Below are positions 16,417-25,080 of a DNA stretch of 64,000 bases, piece after piece. Location of the stretch: NCBI GenBank assembly GCA_946548895.1, contig CAMNQF010000001.1:62001-126000 (forward strand), written 5' to 3'. How positions within the stretch are numbered: position 1 is the first letter of the stretch; each line of letters starts with the position of its first letter. This stretch comes from an uncultured bacterium. GTDB taxonomy: Bacteria; Bacillota; Clostridia; Oscillospirales; Oscillospiraceae. A program made the translations under genes and the position numbers. The notes under the pieces were generated by a model. That model did no database searches. It had not been told where the DNA came from and saw only the letters and a list, made by a program, of their open reading frames with translations.

Positions 16417-19400
16417 GCTGACACGTCTTCGACTCATCAATTGGCACAATTTTCAAGATGAGTGCATTCCCTTTCGGATGGTCACGTATTTGATTGGTGT
16501 CAATGCCGTCGGAAAAACCACGATTATGGACGCCATCCGCTACTGCCTGACAACCAACAAAGATTTCAACGCTGCCGGCAATCGCCAGAGCAAGCGCACC
16601 CTGCAAGGTTCCGTTCACGGAAAGCAGCGAAGCCAAAATCTCTACCTCCGTCCCGGGCATACGGTTTCTTATGTGGGCGTTGAATTTCTGGATCACGAAA
16701 AAAACACCACCTTTGTGATCACAGTTCGGGTAGAATCGGAAAGCCCAGAACAGGAACTTCGCCATGTGTTGCAGGACTGGTTTATCACAAAACCTGACGT
16801 GCGGTTTGAAGATCTCCTGTTTATAGATGAAAACCGCCGGCCATCAAAAAAAGAGGCGTTCAAAGCCTCCAGTTCTGGTATGCGCGCCCCCGCTTCCCAA
16901 AAAGAGGCAAAGAAAAACATATGCCGTATCTTGGGCATCGGCGACTCAGAATCCAGCCTCGGGAAGAAATTCAACGAAGTGTTCCACATGGGAACCTCCC
17001 TCAAAGAGATACCAGATATTCGTACATTTATTTGCACATACATCCTTCCGGAGCCAGAGATCCATGTGGAAGCTCTCCAAAGCGATATGCGAGAGTTGGA
17101 GCGTCTGGAGGAAACGCTTCAAGAAGCTCAACAGCGTGCCCAAAGTCTGGCAAAAATTGTGGAAAACAGCAGACAGGCCCTCGATTATCAGATGCAGGTG
17201 GAAATCAACGAGGGCTTTATTTTATATGCCAGACAACAGAAAAATCTCACTCAGGAAGAAGAGTATCAGAGCATCGCCGAGACTGCCAACCGCATTTTGG
17301 AGAAATTAGAGCCAGAATTAGATGCGTTGACGGAAAAGCATCAACAGGCTCAGGACGCGTTGCTTGAAGCGCTCCAAGCCAGGAATGAAAATCCGGAAGT
17401 ACAGGCAACGCAATTTTACCGGGATCAGGAAAAGGATTATCAAAAGCAGTATCGGGAGCAGGTGAAGCGGCAAAGCGACTGGGATGAAGGCTTGAAGCAG
17501 TTGAAAAAACTGATTGCCCAAATTCAGTCTTCAGGGTTGGTCAATAACATCAGCCTTCAACCAGACGAATTCTGCGAGCTGCCTTTGGAGCACCAGACGG
17601 ATATTTTAAACAAGCTCAACGGGGAATTATCGGCGCTCGAAAAACAGGTATCCAATTCCCTTTATCAATGCCGGAAAGAAAAGGATGAGGCCGATGCGGC
17701 GGTCTCGCTCCATACTCAGGAGCTGAAAAAACTCCGTGCCGGGATAATGGTTTATCCAGAGACCTCGGAGCTGCTGAAATCGGCCATCAACACAGAGCTC
17801 CAGACCCGTGGTATGGAGTGTGACGCAAAGATTGTGAGCGAAGTGCTCTATATGGAGGACGCAAGCTGGCAGGAGTGTGTCGAAGCTGCCTTAGGCTTCC
17901 GGCGCTTCGACATCATCGTTTCACCCGCCCATTATCAGGCCGCGAAGCACGTGTTCACCAGTTTGGGGGAACGTGTGGGCGACATCTCCCTGGTAAACAC
18001 GCCGGCCCTGGTGCGCGACTGCAGAAAATGGCCCCGGCCTGAGAGCAATATGTTGGCCTATAAGGTTGGGAGCGAAAATCACAGCGCGAAGCAATATGTC
18101 AACTATTTGCTGAAGGGCATCGTTTGCTGTGAGGATGCTTCGGAGTTGGAGCAGCACTCCCGAAGCGTCACACGGGATCTTTTACGCCATCAGGGCTACC
18201 GGCTGCAGCGTATGCGGCGTCCCACGCTTTTCATTGGCGCTGATGCCCGAAAGAAACGCATGATTGATTTGGAAGCGCATCTGAGGGAATTGGGCAAGAA
18301 ACAGCTGATTTTGGAACAAAAAAATGGGGAACTGAAAGCACTGGAGCAAGCGCATCGGAAGTTTCTTTTTGAGAAGCACCCGTTCTGTCTGGTCAACAAT
18401 TTGGACGCCAAGCAAAAGGTTACGGCACTAAATAATCAACTTAACGAAATTCGGGGGAAGTTAAGGGAATATGAAACCAATCCCTTGCTGGCCGCGGTGT
18501 TTGATCGCTGCAAGGCGTGTGAAGAAACCCGGGATTCGATTGCTGGGAAAATGTCGGCGTTGGAGAAGAAAATCTGGGAACAGGAGCAAATCGTCAAAAA
18601 TGCGCAGAAGATCATATTGCAAAATTTGATGGATTTAGAAGTATCAAAAGAGGATTACCACAAATTCCAGATGGATCATCCAGCGCTTACGGAGGAGATC
18701 ACGAAACGGTATACTGATGCGGTTCGGACGAAGGCCCCTTCTGAAATCGAGCGTTATCAGATGAACTACAGCAAGCAGTGCACCAACCAGAGGGACAATT
18801 ATATTTTTACGGAGCTACAACCCCTCCAGCGTGAATATAACGCGAAATATACCGCCGATTATCCCCTCGGATTAGCTGGAATTTCTTTATATCAGGACGC
18901 GTACGAAACATTGGTGGCTATTGAATTGGAGCGCTCTCTGGAAAGCCTCCGCAAGGCTCAGATTCGATGCAAAGAACGGTTTCGCAAAGAAATTTTGTTC
19001 CGCATGAAGGATGACATTAAAAATGCCAAAATGCAATTCCGGGAGCTGGATCGGGTCATGTCAGAGCTGACTTATGGCGACGAAAAGTACCATTTTATAA
19101 TTAATGAACATCAGGATAAAAAGATAGCCGCATTTTATCAAATCATCATGGACAAAAATAATATGCAGATTACAGAGGAGGACAGCTTGTTTACGCAGGC
19201 GGCCATGAATGCGCCTGCGTACGAAGCACAGGTGGACGAGCTGATGGCTAGAATTATGGCGGACGTCAATCAAGCCGCGCAGGATCGCTCCGCCGGGAAA
19301 AAGAACGTCAGCGATCAAATATCAAAATATGTGGACTACCGCACTTTTTTGAACTACGATATTGAGATAGAAAACGTTAGCACCGGCATAAAGGTTCCTC

Positions 19401-19735
19401 TCTCTCAAGTGATTGGCGACAGCAGCGGCGGCGAAAATCAGGCTCCTTTTTATGTGGCAATCTGCGCCTCTCTGCTTCAGATATACCGAAGAAGCCCCAA
19501 TAGTATACGGCTGGTTCTTTTAGATGAAGCATTCAACAACATGACCAGCGACCGCATTGAGCCTATGATGAAAATGTTCGCGGCGGCCAAACTCCAGCTG
19601 GTTCTGATATCTACAGTTGAAAAATGCAGCGCGATCTATCCCTATTGCGATATGGTCTACTCCATCGTGAAAACTGAGTCCCGGGCAATTTTAGCTCCTT
19701 TCGAAAAGCTGTATGAGGAGATGAAGGGGAAATGA
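16409..19735 (+). CDS. jetC: Wadjet system SMC-like ATPase JetC
   Basis: The 1108-residue motor of the system. Walker A is GVNAVGKT at residues 30-37; long coiled coils run on either side of a central hinge-like globular region (about residues 470-600, VSEVLYMEDASWQECVEAALGF); the ABC signature SSGGENQAPFY lies near residue 1003 and Walker B LVLLDEAF near residue 1034. ATG 16409 is chosen because it overlaps the jetB stop and follows a GGAGG; an in-frame ATG at 16367 lies inside jetB. Known JetC dimers extrude DNA loops and hand the target to JetD. The key ATPase motifs are all intact. Confidence 0.92.
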   Translation: MIELTRLRLINWHNFQDECIPFRMVTYLIGVNAVGKTTIMDAIRYCLTTNKDFNAAGNRQSKRTLQGSVHGKQRSQNLYLRPGHTVSYVGVEFLDHEKNTTFVITVRVESESPEQELRHVLQDWFITKPDVRFEDLLFIDENRRPSKKEAFKASSSGMRAPASQKEAKKNICRILGIGDSESSLGKKFNEVFHMGTSLKEIPDIRTFICTYILPEPEIHVEALQSDMRELERLEETLQEAQQRAQSLAKIVENSRQALDYQMQVEINEGFILYARQQKNLTQEEEYQSIAETANRILEKLEPELDALTEKHQQAQDALLEALQARNENPEVQATQFYRDQEKDYQKQYREQVKRQSDWDEGLKQLKKLIAQIQSSGLVNNISLQPDEFCELPLEHQTDILNKLNGELSALEKQVSNSLYQCRKEKDEADAAVSLHTQELKKLRAGIMVYPETSELLKSAINTELQTRGMECDAKIVSEVLYMEDASWQECVEAALGFRRFDIIVSPAHYQAAKHVFTSLGERVGDISLVNTPALVRDCRKWPRPESNMLAYKVGSENHSAKQYVNYLLKGIVCCEDASELEQHSRSVTRDLLRHQGYRLQRMRRPTLFIGADARKKRMIDLEAHLRELGKKQLILEQKNGELKALEQAHRKFLFEKHPFCLVNNLDAKQKVTALNNQLNEIRGKLREYETNPLLAAVFDRCKACEETRDSIAGKMSALEKKIWEQEQIVKNAQKIILQNLMDLEVSKEDYHKFQMDHPALTEEITKRYTDAVRTKAPSEIERYQMNYSKQCTNQRDNYIFTELQPLQREYNAKYTADYPLGLAGISLYQDAYETLVAIELERSLESLRKAQIRCKERFRKEILFRMKDDIKNAKMQFRELDRVMSELTYGDEKYHFIINEHQDKKIAAFYQIIMDKNNMQITEEDSLFTQAAMNAPAYEAQVDELMARIMADVNQAAQDRSAGKKNVSDQISKYVDYRTFLNYDIEIENVSTGIKVPLSQVIGDSSGGENQAPFYVAICASLLQIYRRSPNSIRLVLLDEAFNNMTSDRIEPMMKMFAAAKLQLVLISTVEKCSAIYPYCDMVYSIVKTESRAILAPFEKLYEEMKGK

Positions 19736-20937
19736 ATTATATATCCGCAATATTGGAAAAATTCATTGACGACTATGAGCGAAGGGGACTGTTTCAGGAC
19801 TTCGGCAACAAGAGCCGTCAAGGGATATTCCTTTATCCGGAAAAAATCTTTCCAGAATATACTGATTTTTACAATGAAGATGCGTATCTTGAAATCAATG
19901 AGGCCCTTGAGTTCCTCCGCCAGCAAGGTATTGTCCACGGAGATAAGGATTCCCGTGGACAATACCAAAGGCTGCAGTTTGATCCAGCGATGATTGACCG
20001 CTGTTACAAGCTGACTGACCGGGTTCCTCTGGGGGAAATCCGGCGCTCCATGAAGGCGCTGCTTTGCGCTTGGGACACGGAGCGTTGTGAGCCCTTAGAG
20101 CAGTTTCGTGCGGTTCAGTTGCAGCGTCTTCAGCAAAATAAGCCTTTGGAACATGGAATCGGAGATGACCTACAAAAGCTCCGAGATGTGACCCTTGCCT
20201 TGTCCGCTTTGATGCAGCTGCGCTCTGAAACCTATATCCGCAACTTTTCCAAAGCCGTCTTCGCGGACTCCAAACACTTTCAAAAAATCCGGGGCTGTAT
20301 TGAAGCAATTTTGTGTGCATACGGTGGACAGGCACTGACCAGGAAAACCGTTCTTAGCACCTTTAACCTTGTGGATAACCCAACCTATGTGATGTTCAAA
20401 GGACATCTGCATATTCATTTTCATGGCCAAACCCTCCATGTCGAAGACATTCCAGGCGGCATTGCACTCCCCTCTACAGCACTCCCAGCTATTGGGCAGG
20501 TATCGATTGAGGGAACGTCACTGGTAACGGTGGAAAACCTTACCACCTATCATGATGAGCAAGTGATGCAAAATGCTATCGTCTACTTGGGCGGGTTCCA
20601 TAATGCGATTCGAACTGATTTATTAAAGCATATCTACTCTAAAAATCCAAAGATATCTTTTTTTCACAAAGGCGATATTGATGTCTATGGTTTCTTGATC
20701 TTGGAAAATTTGAAATCAAAGACTGGGATTCCATTTCAGCCATTGGAGATGGATTTGGAAACACTAAAAAAGTATGAGGCCCATCGGCTTGTACAGCCCT
20801 TAAGCATCTCTGACCGAAAAATGCTGCATCTCCCGCAGCTTGCACCCTATCAGGAGGTGCTCACATATATGGAGCAGCATAACTGCAAAGCTGAACAGGA
20901 ATCACAGCAGGCATTATTGCTTATGCTTGATTCATGA
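19732..20937 (+). CDS. jetD: Wadjet system nuclease JetD (Toprim-like)
   Basis: The 401-residue JetD is the endonuclease subunit related to topoisomerase VI / Spo11. The N-terminal half is helical (DUF3322-like); the C-terminal half carries the Toprim metal site: VTVENLTTYHD near residue 265 (Glu), YLGGFHN near 284 and FHKGDIDVYGF near 312 (the DxD pair). The start overlaps the jetC stop (ATGA, 19732-19735), so all four jet genes form one coupled operon. All expected acidic residues are present, so the system looks functional. Confidence 0.9.
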   Translation: MNYISAILEKFIDDYERRGLFQDFGNKSRQGIFLYPEKIFPEYTDFYNEDAYLEINEALEFLRQQGIVHGDKDSRGQYQRLQFDPAMIDRCYKLTDRVPLGEIRRSMKALLCAWDTERCEPLEQFRAVQLQRLQQNKPLEHGIGDDLQKLRDVTLALSALMQLRSETYIRNFSKAVFADSKHFQKIRGCIEAILCAYGGQALTRKTVLSTFNLVDNPTYVMFKGHLHIHFHGQTLHVEDIPGGIALPSTALPAIGQVSIEGTSLVTVENLTTYHDEQVMQNAIVYLGGFHNAIRTDLLKHIYSKNPKISFFHKGDIDVYGFLILENLKSKTGIPFQPLEMDLETLKKYEAHRLVQPLSISDRKMLHLPQLAPYQEVLTYMEQHNCKAEQESQQALLLMLDS

Positions 20938-20999
20938 TATAATGACAAGTATATGTTACAGTTCAAATTGAAAAAATCTTTGCGGCAAAACCGTTTTAC

Positions 21000-22107
21000 C
21001 TAAATTTTTTTGATCCCCTCCCCGCACTCATCCACCAAACTGGGATCCAGATGGGCATACAGTTTGGCGGTCGTCAGCATGGTGCTATGCCCCAGCCAGT
21101 GCCGGACCTGAATCAGCGGGACATGAGCCGCCAGCAGCAGGCTGGTACAGCTGTGACGTAAATCCTGATATCGGATATGCCTCAGCCCACGGTCGCCCAG
21201 GAACTTTTTGAAGTCATGGCTCAGGACATCCGGCTTCATCATCTGCCCCTTGCTGTCAGAGCAGACAAATGTGGGGTCAACCCTTTCTTCCGCTCCCATT
21301 CGTCTTTCAGCATTGTGGTAATGGGCTCAAGCAGGGGCACCGTCCGGCGGGACGCCCTGGCCTTCATGGTGGACTTTTCCACCAAGACCCGTCTGCCATC
21401 CGCCTCAACTCCCTCCACCACAGTATGACGAACAACTACGCGGCTGCCCTCGAAATCAATGTCCTCCCACCGCAGGCCCAGCGCCTCACTGCGGCGGAGT
21501 CCATAGGCCAGCGATAACGTGACCGGCACCTCCAGTTTGGTGCCCTTGACCTCCTCAATCAATTGCTGTGCTTCCTGTAAAGAGTAGTAGCTGACTTTCG
21601 GTGGCTGGCGTTTCGGAGCTTTCAAAAACTCCGTCGGATCCTCTTGTATGATACCCAGTCTGTGCGCCTCATGGAAAACACATTTCAGCAGAGCATGGTG
21701 GTGCCGGGCCGTGGTGCTGGACAACCCATTGAATTCAAGGTAACTATAGTAGTCCTCAATATCCCAGAAGGAAATTTGCCGGAGCGGCGTGCCCCCAAAG
21801 CAGTTGGTCATGTGATGCTCCACCATGTGCCTGTAGTTGCGGTAGGTGGACGGAGAAATCTCCGGCTTGCGTTTCTCAATCCAGGCCAACGCAAAATCAA
21901 TACCACATTGGGGCGGTTTTGCTCCACCTGCTGCTTACGGGTGTATTCCGCGCACAGGGCGTTCAGTTTCTCCTGGGCCCGCCGTTTGTTGTTGGGCACG
22001 GGCAGTTCCAGGTCAAACCGCTTTTGGAGCCGCCGCCCATCCGGGTGCTTCAAGTTGAGGATTGCGTAGTATTTATCGTTGACTTCTACCAGCCTGCCTA
22101 TTATCAT
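21000..22107 (-). pseudogene. Tyrosine integrase with two frameshifts
   Basis: A tyrosine recombinase gene split over three frames. The N-terminal arm-binding part starts at ATG 22107 after GGAGGGAAC (IGRLVEVNDKYYAILNLKHP). A shift around 21895-21910 leads to the core-binding part (FALAWIEKRKPEISPSTYRN) and the first catalytic Arg in YGLRRSEALGLRWEDID. A second shift near 21275-21290, in an A/G-rich run, leads to HIRYQDLRHSCTSLLLAAHV, VRHWLGHS and the catalytic Tyr in TTAKLYAHLDP. Every catalytic residue remains encoded, so the damage is only in the frame. It is probably a remnant of an older element; sequencing error in the two runs is the alternative. Confidence 0.85.
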
Positions 22108-22188
22108 GGTTATGTTCCCTCCTGCAATCGTTCTGCAATTTCTTTTAGCTTTTAGGTCATGATTTACGGCTAAAAAAGTATATCAAAA

Positions 22189-22224
22189 AACCGACGATCA
22201 AACGAAATAGTTTGATTATCGGTT
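22189..22224. repeat. Inverted repeat upstream of the broken integrase
   Basis: AACCGACGATCAAAC pairs imperfectly with GTTTGATTATCGGTT around a 6-base loop. The rest of 22108-22519 is AT-rich with further short palindromes (for example TTGCATACTTTTGCAA near 22300) but no gene that I can support. Confidence 0.6.
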
Positions 22225-22519
22225 ACTATATTCAACATTAAAATTTATGGAAAAACAGGCTCATCGGACTCACAACCCGACGAGTTACCCTCTCTCGGTT
22301 GCATACTTTTGCAAATCAAGCGTTTCTGCCTGATTTATTCCATTTTAAAGTCACTTTTGTTTTATAGGATTCGCAATCAACTTGCAATCTTCACGTTTTA
22401 TTCAGCCGGGTTCAAGGGAGGGCCGGCTGTTTTCATTTTAAGGGCGTTTTTTCTCCGGGCCGCCAGGCCCGAAGAGCGAGCAGTTACGCCTATCATTTCA
22501 AACAGCTTGTCCCCCCAAA

Positions 22520-22565
22520 GTGTCCTTTTGATACCACCCCCTGGGGCGCCGTACCGTCTACCAGC
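22520..22565. other. Right attachment junction (attR)
   Basis: The element arm GTGTCCTTTTGATACCAC at 22520-22537, the TGGGGCG core at 22542-22548, then ATPase gene sequence (CCGTACCGTCTACC). Joined to the left arm (TGGTGCCAAAAGGACAC) through the shared core, it gives a nearly perfect dyad, as expected of a serine-recombinase attP. Confidence 0.75.
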
Positions 22566-22816
22566 GCCGCTCCCAGCTGCGGCAGCACTAGTGCGTCCAG
22601 GGAATCCGGGTCGCCGGAGCACAGTACCTGTTCCGTTTCCAGGCCCACAGCCTGGGCATGGCGTTCTACCCGGCGCATGAAGGTGGATTTACCGCTGCCC
22701 GGCCCGCCCTTGATGATGTACAGCGCCCGGATCCGGGCTGGGTCGGACAGCTGATGGTAGAGGGAATAAAAACCCGCGGGCGTGTTGCCGCCCAGAAAGT
22801 ACTGTATGTTGGGCAT
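22542..22816 (-). pseudogene. P-loop ATPase (PRK06851-like), N-terminal fragment
   Basis: The N-terminal about 92 residues of the ATPase cut by the element. It starts at ATG 22816 after GGAGGAGG (8 bp) with PNIQYFLGGNTPAGFYSLYHQL, contains the Walker A motif IKGGPGSGKSTFM, and ends at LVDGTAP at the TGGGGCG core. The frame then runs 16 codons into the element before a stop. The fragment keeps its start signals and could still be translated as a truncated nucleotide-binding peptide of about 107 residues. See 8837-9648 for the other part. Confidence 0.85.
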
Positions 22817-22986
22817 CCGAAAAGCCTCCTCCAAGTTCCGGCGGGAGCGCGCTGGGCGGTTCCGCCGTGAGATTCACTTCAATCTATGTGAAGCGGCTGC
22901 GAATGGTGCGGCGTCCGGCTGTTTTAACCCTATTTCCACGGCCCGTCCCCTATACCGCTGGGACCAGCTAAAAATGGGCGGTCTTC

Positions 22987-23197
22987 CCCATGACGGCGGA
23001 TGGCGTGACCGCCTTTGCCGGACAGAACTTCGGTGCGGGGAAGATCAAACTGCGAAAAAAAGTGCTGGGGCGGTACCCGGCTCTTCGCCCTGATAATTGT
23101 GCTCATATTCAGCCTGTGGCCCGGCTATTCGCGGGGTCCGGCGCCTCCCTGCCGGGCATCCCGGCGGTCGGCGGCCGCGGAGATCGGCGAATCATGA
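22987..23197 (+). pseudogene. Remnant of a MATE-family efflux pump
   Basis: A degraded piece within the 540-bp space between the ATPase fragment and hsp20. One frame reads VTAFAGQNFGAGKIKLRKK, which matches the conserved AxxAQNxGAGxxxRA segment of MATE Na+/drug antiporters. After a frameshift near 23060 the next frame gives a hydrophobic segment, RLFALIIVLIFSLWPGYSRG, as expected for the following transmembrane helix. No start, ribosome site or remaining domain can be seen, so this is a relic. Confidence 0.55.
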
Positions 23198-23245
23198 CGC
23201 AAAAATCGCGTATTTTATGAACAAACATGAGTTCCTTTGTAAACG

Positions 23246-23272
23246 TTAGCACTCTCCTATTGACAGTGCTAA
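23246..23272 (+). promoter_or_regulatory. CIRCE operator (HrcA site) of hsp20
   Basis: TTAGCACTC, a 9-bp spacer, and CAGTGCTAA match the CIRCE consensus TTAGCACTC-N9-GAGTGCTAA with a single difference. The element contains the -35 box of the promoter, so bound HrcA would block RNA polymerase. Confidence 0.9.
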
Positions 23273-23288
23273 TTTTGCGGAGTATGAT
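23260..23288 (+). promoter_or_regulatory. Promoter of hsp20
   Basis: Consensus TTGACA (23260-23265) inside the CIRCE operator, 17-bp spacer, TATGAT (23283-23288). Confidence 0.85.
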
Positions 23289-23356
23289 ACAGCCATACGA
23301 CAGAGGAGGGGCCGAGAGGCAGCCGCTCCTGCCACAATTTGATTGGAGGAATTGAT

Positions 23357-23809
23357 ATGTTACCCAGTATTTTTGGTGAAAACCTGTTTGACGAGTTCTT
23401 TTCTGACCCCTTTGACATGATGCGTATGCCCGCGCTCCGCGACGGCCGGGACCAGCTGTACGGCAAGCACGCCCGGAACATCATGAAGACGGATGTCCGG
23501 GAGGTGGGCGACAGCTACGAGGTGGACATCGACCTGCCCGGGTTCAAAAAGGACGAGATCCAGGTGGAGCTGAAGGACGGCAGCCTGACCATCAGCGCCG
23601 CGAAGGGCCTGGACAAGGACGAGCAGGACCAGCAGGGCCGCTACATCCGGCGGGAGCGGTACATGGGCACCTGCAGCCGCAGCTTCTACGTCGGCGACCT
23701 GCGGCAGGAGGACATCTCCGCCAAATTTGAGGACGGCATCCTGAAGCTGACCATGCCCAAGGTGGAGAAGAAGGAGCTGCCCCAGAGCAATTTCATCGCC
23801 ATCGAATAA
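23357..23809 (+). CDS. Hsp20 / alpha-crystallin small heat-shock protein
   Basis: A 150-residue ATP-independent holdase chaperone that keeps unfolding proteins soluble. The N terminus is Phe-rich (LPSIFGENLFDEFFSDPFDMM), the alpha-crystallin domain runs from about residue 45 (MKTDVREVGDSYEVDIDLPG) with the conserved FKKDEIQVELKDGSLTISA, and the C-terminal strand is FEDGILKLTMPK. ATG 23357 follows GGAGG at 7 bp; the 6 codons before it lack a ribosome site. A CIRCE operator over the promoter predicts HrcA repression and heat induction. A strong terminator follows. It is a single-gene unit. Confidence 0.95.
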   Translation: MLPSIFGENLFDEFFSDPFDMMRMPALRDGRDQLYGKHARNIMKTDVREVGDSYEVDIDLPGFKKDEIQVELKDGSLTISAAKGLDKDEQDQQGRYIRRERYMGTCSRSFYVGDLRQEDISAKFEDGILKLTMPKVEKKELPQSNFIAIE

Positions 23810-23821
23810 CGGCCGCGCCCC

Positions 23822-23861
23822 AAAAAGCCCCCGCCGGTGTTGGGCACCGGCGGGGGCTTTT
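23822..23861 (+). terminator. Terminator after hsp20
   Basis: AAAAAGCCCCCGCCGGTG / CACCGGCGGGGGCTTTTT, an 18-bp stem with a 5-base loop. The remaining space up to 24138 holds a TGCCCAAA / TTTGGGCA palindrome (24004-24020) and no gene. Confidence 0.92.
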
Positions 23862-24138
23862 TACGGCCGCTCTGTCAACGCGTTTGGGCGCGCCCGTCCA
23901 TCTTGAGCGGCGCAGCCAGTGCCGGGGAGCGGGTGCCCGGGGAACTGCCGCGTCTCTGCGTGCTTTCCCGGCCGCGCCGCGAGGATTGACAGATAAGCGC
24001 ATCTGCCCAAATTTTGGGCAAACAGAGCCGCGTTGTCCATACCCTTAAGGCTTTGGCGGGGGTATCATTAAGAAAAGATGTCGCTCAAAGCCGAGGCGGG
24101 GAAATTTACCGGCCGACAAAATGAATTGGAGGTAAACC

Positions 24139-25017
24139 ATGAAACTGGGTGTCGTAGATGTGGGCGGCGGCCTGCGGGGCATATACGCGGCGGGAGTGTT
24201 TGATTACTGTCTGGACGAGGAGATTAAATTTGATTTCTGCATCGGCGTTTCCGCCGGAAGCGCCAATATTACGTCCTATATGGCGGGGCAAAAGGGACGC
24301 AACTATGTATTTTATACGGACTATTCCTTTCGAAAAGAGTATATGGGCTTTCACAACATGGCGCGCAAGCGCTCCTATCTCGATCTGGACTATGTGTATG
24401 GGACGTTGAGCAATTCCGGCGGAGAAAATCCGTTGGATTGCGCGGCGCTTCAGCGTAATCCCGCGGAACTGCTGATCGTCGCCTCAAACGCGCTGACCGG
24501 CCAAGTGAAATATTTTGATAAAACCGATCTGAAGCCGGACGATTACAGCGTTTTGAAAGCCTCCTCCGCCATCCCTTTTGTATGCCGGCCCTATGAGGTG
24601 GAGGGCGTTCCCTATTATGACGGCGCGCTGGGAGACCCTGTTCCCGTCGAAAAGGCGTTTCAGCGCGGCTGCGATCAAGTGATTGTGATTTTGAGCAAGC
24701 CGAAGGACATTTTGCGCGGGCCAGGGAAAGACCCCCTATTCGCAAGGCGAATCCGAAAAAAATACCCGCTGGCGGCACAGAACCTGCTCTTGAGGGCACG
24801 GCGGTATAATGACGGCGTGGCCCTGGCAAAGCAATACGAGGCCCAGGGCCGCGCCCTCATCGTCGCGCCGGACGACACGTGCGGCGTCGATACCCTGACA
24901 AGGGACCGGGACGCGCTGGAGCGTCTTTATCAAAAAGGGCGTCAGGATGGACAGGCCATACTGAATTTCATCCGTTCGGATGGAACGAAGCGGGAGAGGC
25001 TTTCGGTATGCCATTGA
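24139..25017 (+). CDS. Patatin-like phospholipase
   Basis: A 292-residue serine acyl hydrolase with the Ser-Asp dyad of the patatin family. The oxyanion loop is VDVGGGLRGIYAAGVFDY, the nucleophile elbow is GVSAGS (Ser about residue 40), and the catalytic Asp is in YYDGALGDPVPV. It resembles the YjjU/RssA-type bacterial group. GGAGG precedes ATG 24139. No signal peptide is visible, so it acts in the cytosol or at the inner membrane face. The gene is somewhat AT-richer than its neighbours. The next promoter starts 3 bp after its stop. Confidence 0.88.
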   Translation: MKLGVVDVGGGLRGIYAAGVFDYCLDEEIKFDFCIGVSAGSANITSYMAGQKGRNYVFYTDYSFRKEYMGFHNMARKRSYLDLDYVYGTLSNSGGENPLDCAALQRNPAELLIVASNALTGQVKYFDKTDLKPDDYSVLKASSAIPFVCRPYEVEGVPYYDGALGDPVPVEKAFQRGCDQVIVILSKPKDILRGPGKDPLFARRIRKKYPLAAQNLLLRARRYNDGVALAKQYEAQGRALIVAPDDTCGVDTLTRDRDALERLYQKGRQDGQAILNFIRSDGTKRERLSVCH

Positions 25018-25020
25018 TAG

Positions 25021-25049
25021 TTGACTTTGCCCCCGCTTTTTTGTAAAAT
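25021..25049 (+). promoter_or_regulatory. Promoter of ftsH
   Basis: TTGACT (25021-25026), 17-bp spacer, TAAAAT (25044-25049), about 30 bp before the start codons. Confidence 0.75.
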
Positions 25050-25080
25050 TACGCGTATACTCAGAGGAACCGCGGAAAGG

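Larger units (their letters stand above)
9642..22548. mobile_element. 12.9-kb serine-recombinase integrated element carrying Wadjet
   Basis: The element separates two pieces of one ATPase gene. The heptamer TGGGGCG is present at 9642-9648 and 22542-22548, exactly 12,900 bp apart, and is the likely crossover region. Just inside each end is an 11-bp inverted repeat, CAAAAGGACAC at 9655-9665 and GTGTCCTTTTG at 22520-22530. Cargo from left to right: serine recombinase, 37-residue ORF, cca, COG3541-type nucleotidyltransferase, 55-residue ORF, jetABCD, broken tyrosine integrase. The cargo is generally poorer in GC than the flanks. No relaxase or conjugation gene is present, so it is integrative and not self-transmissible by itself. 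Confidence 0.9.
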
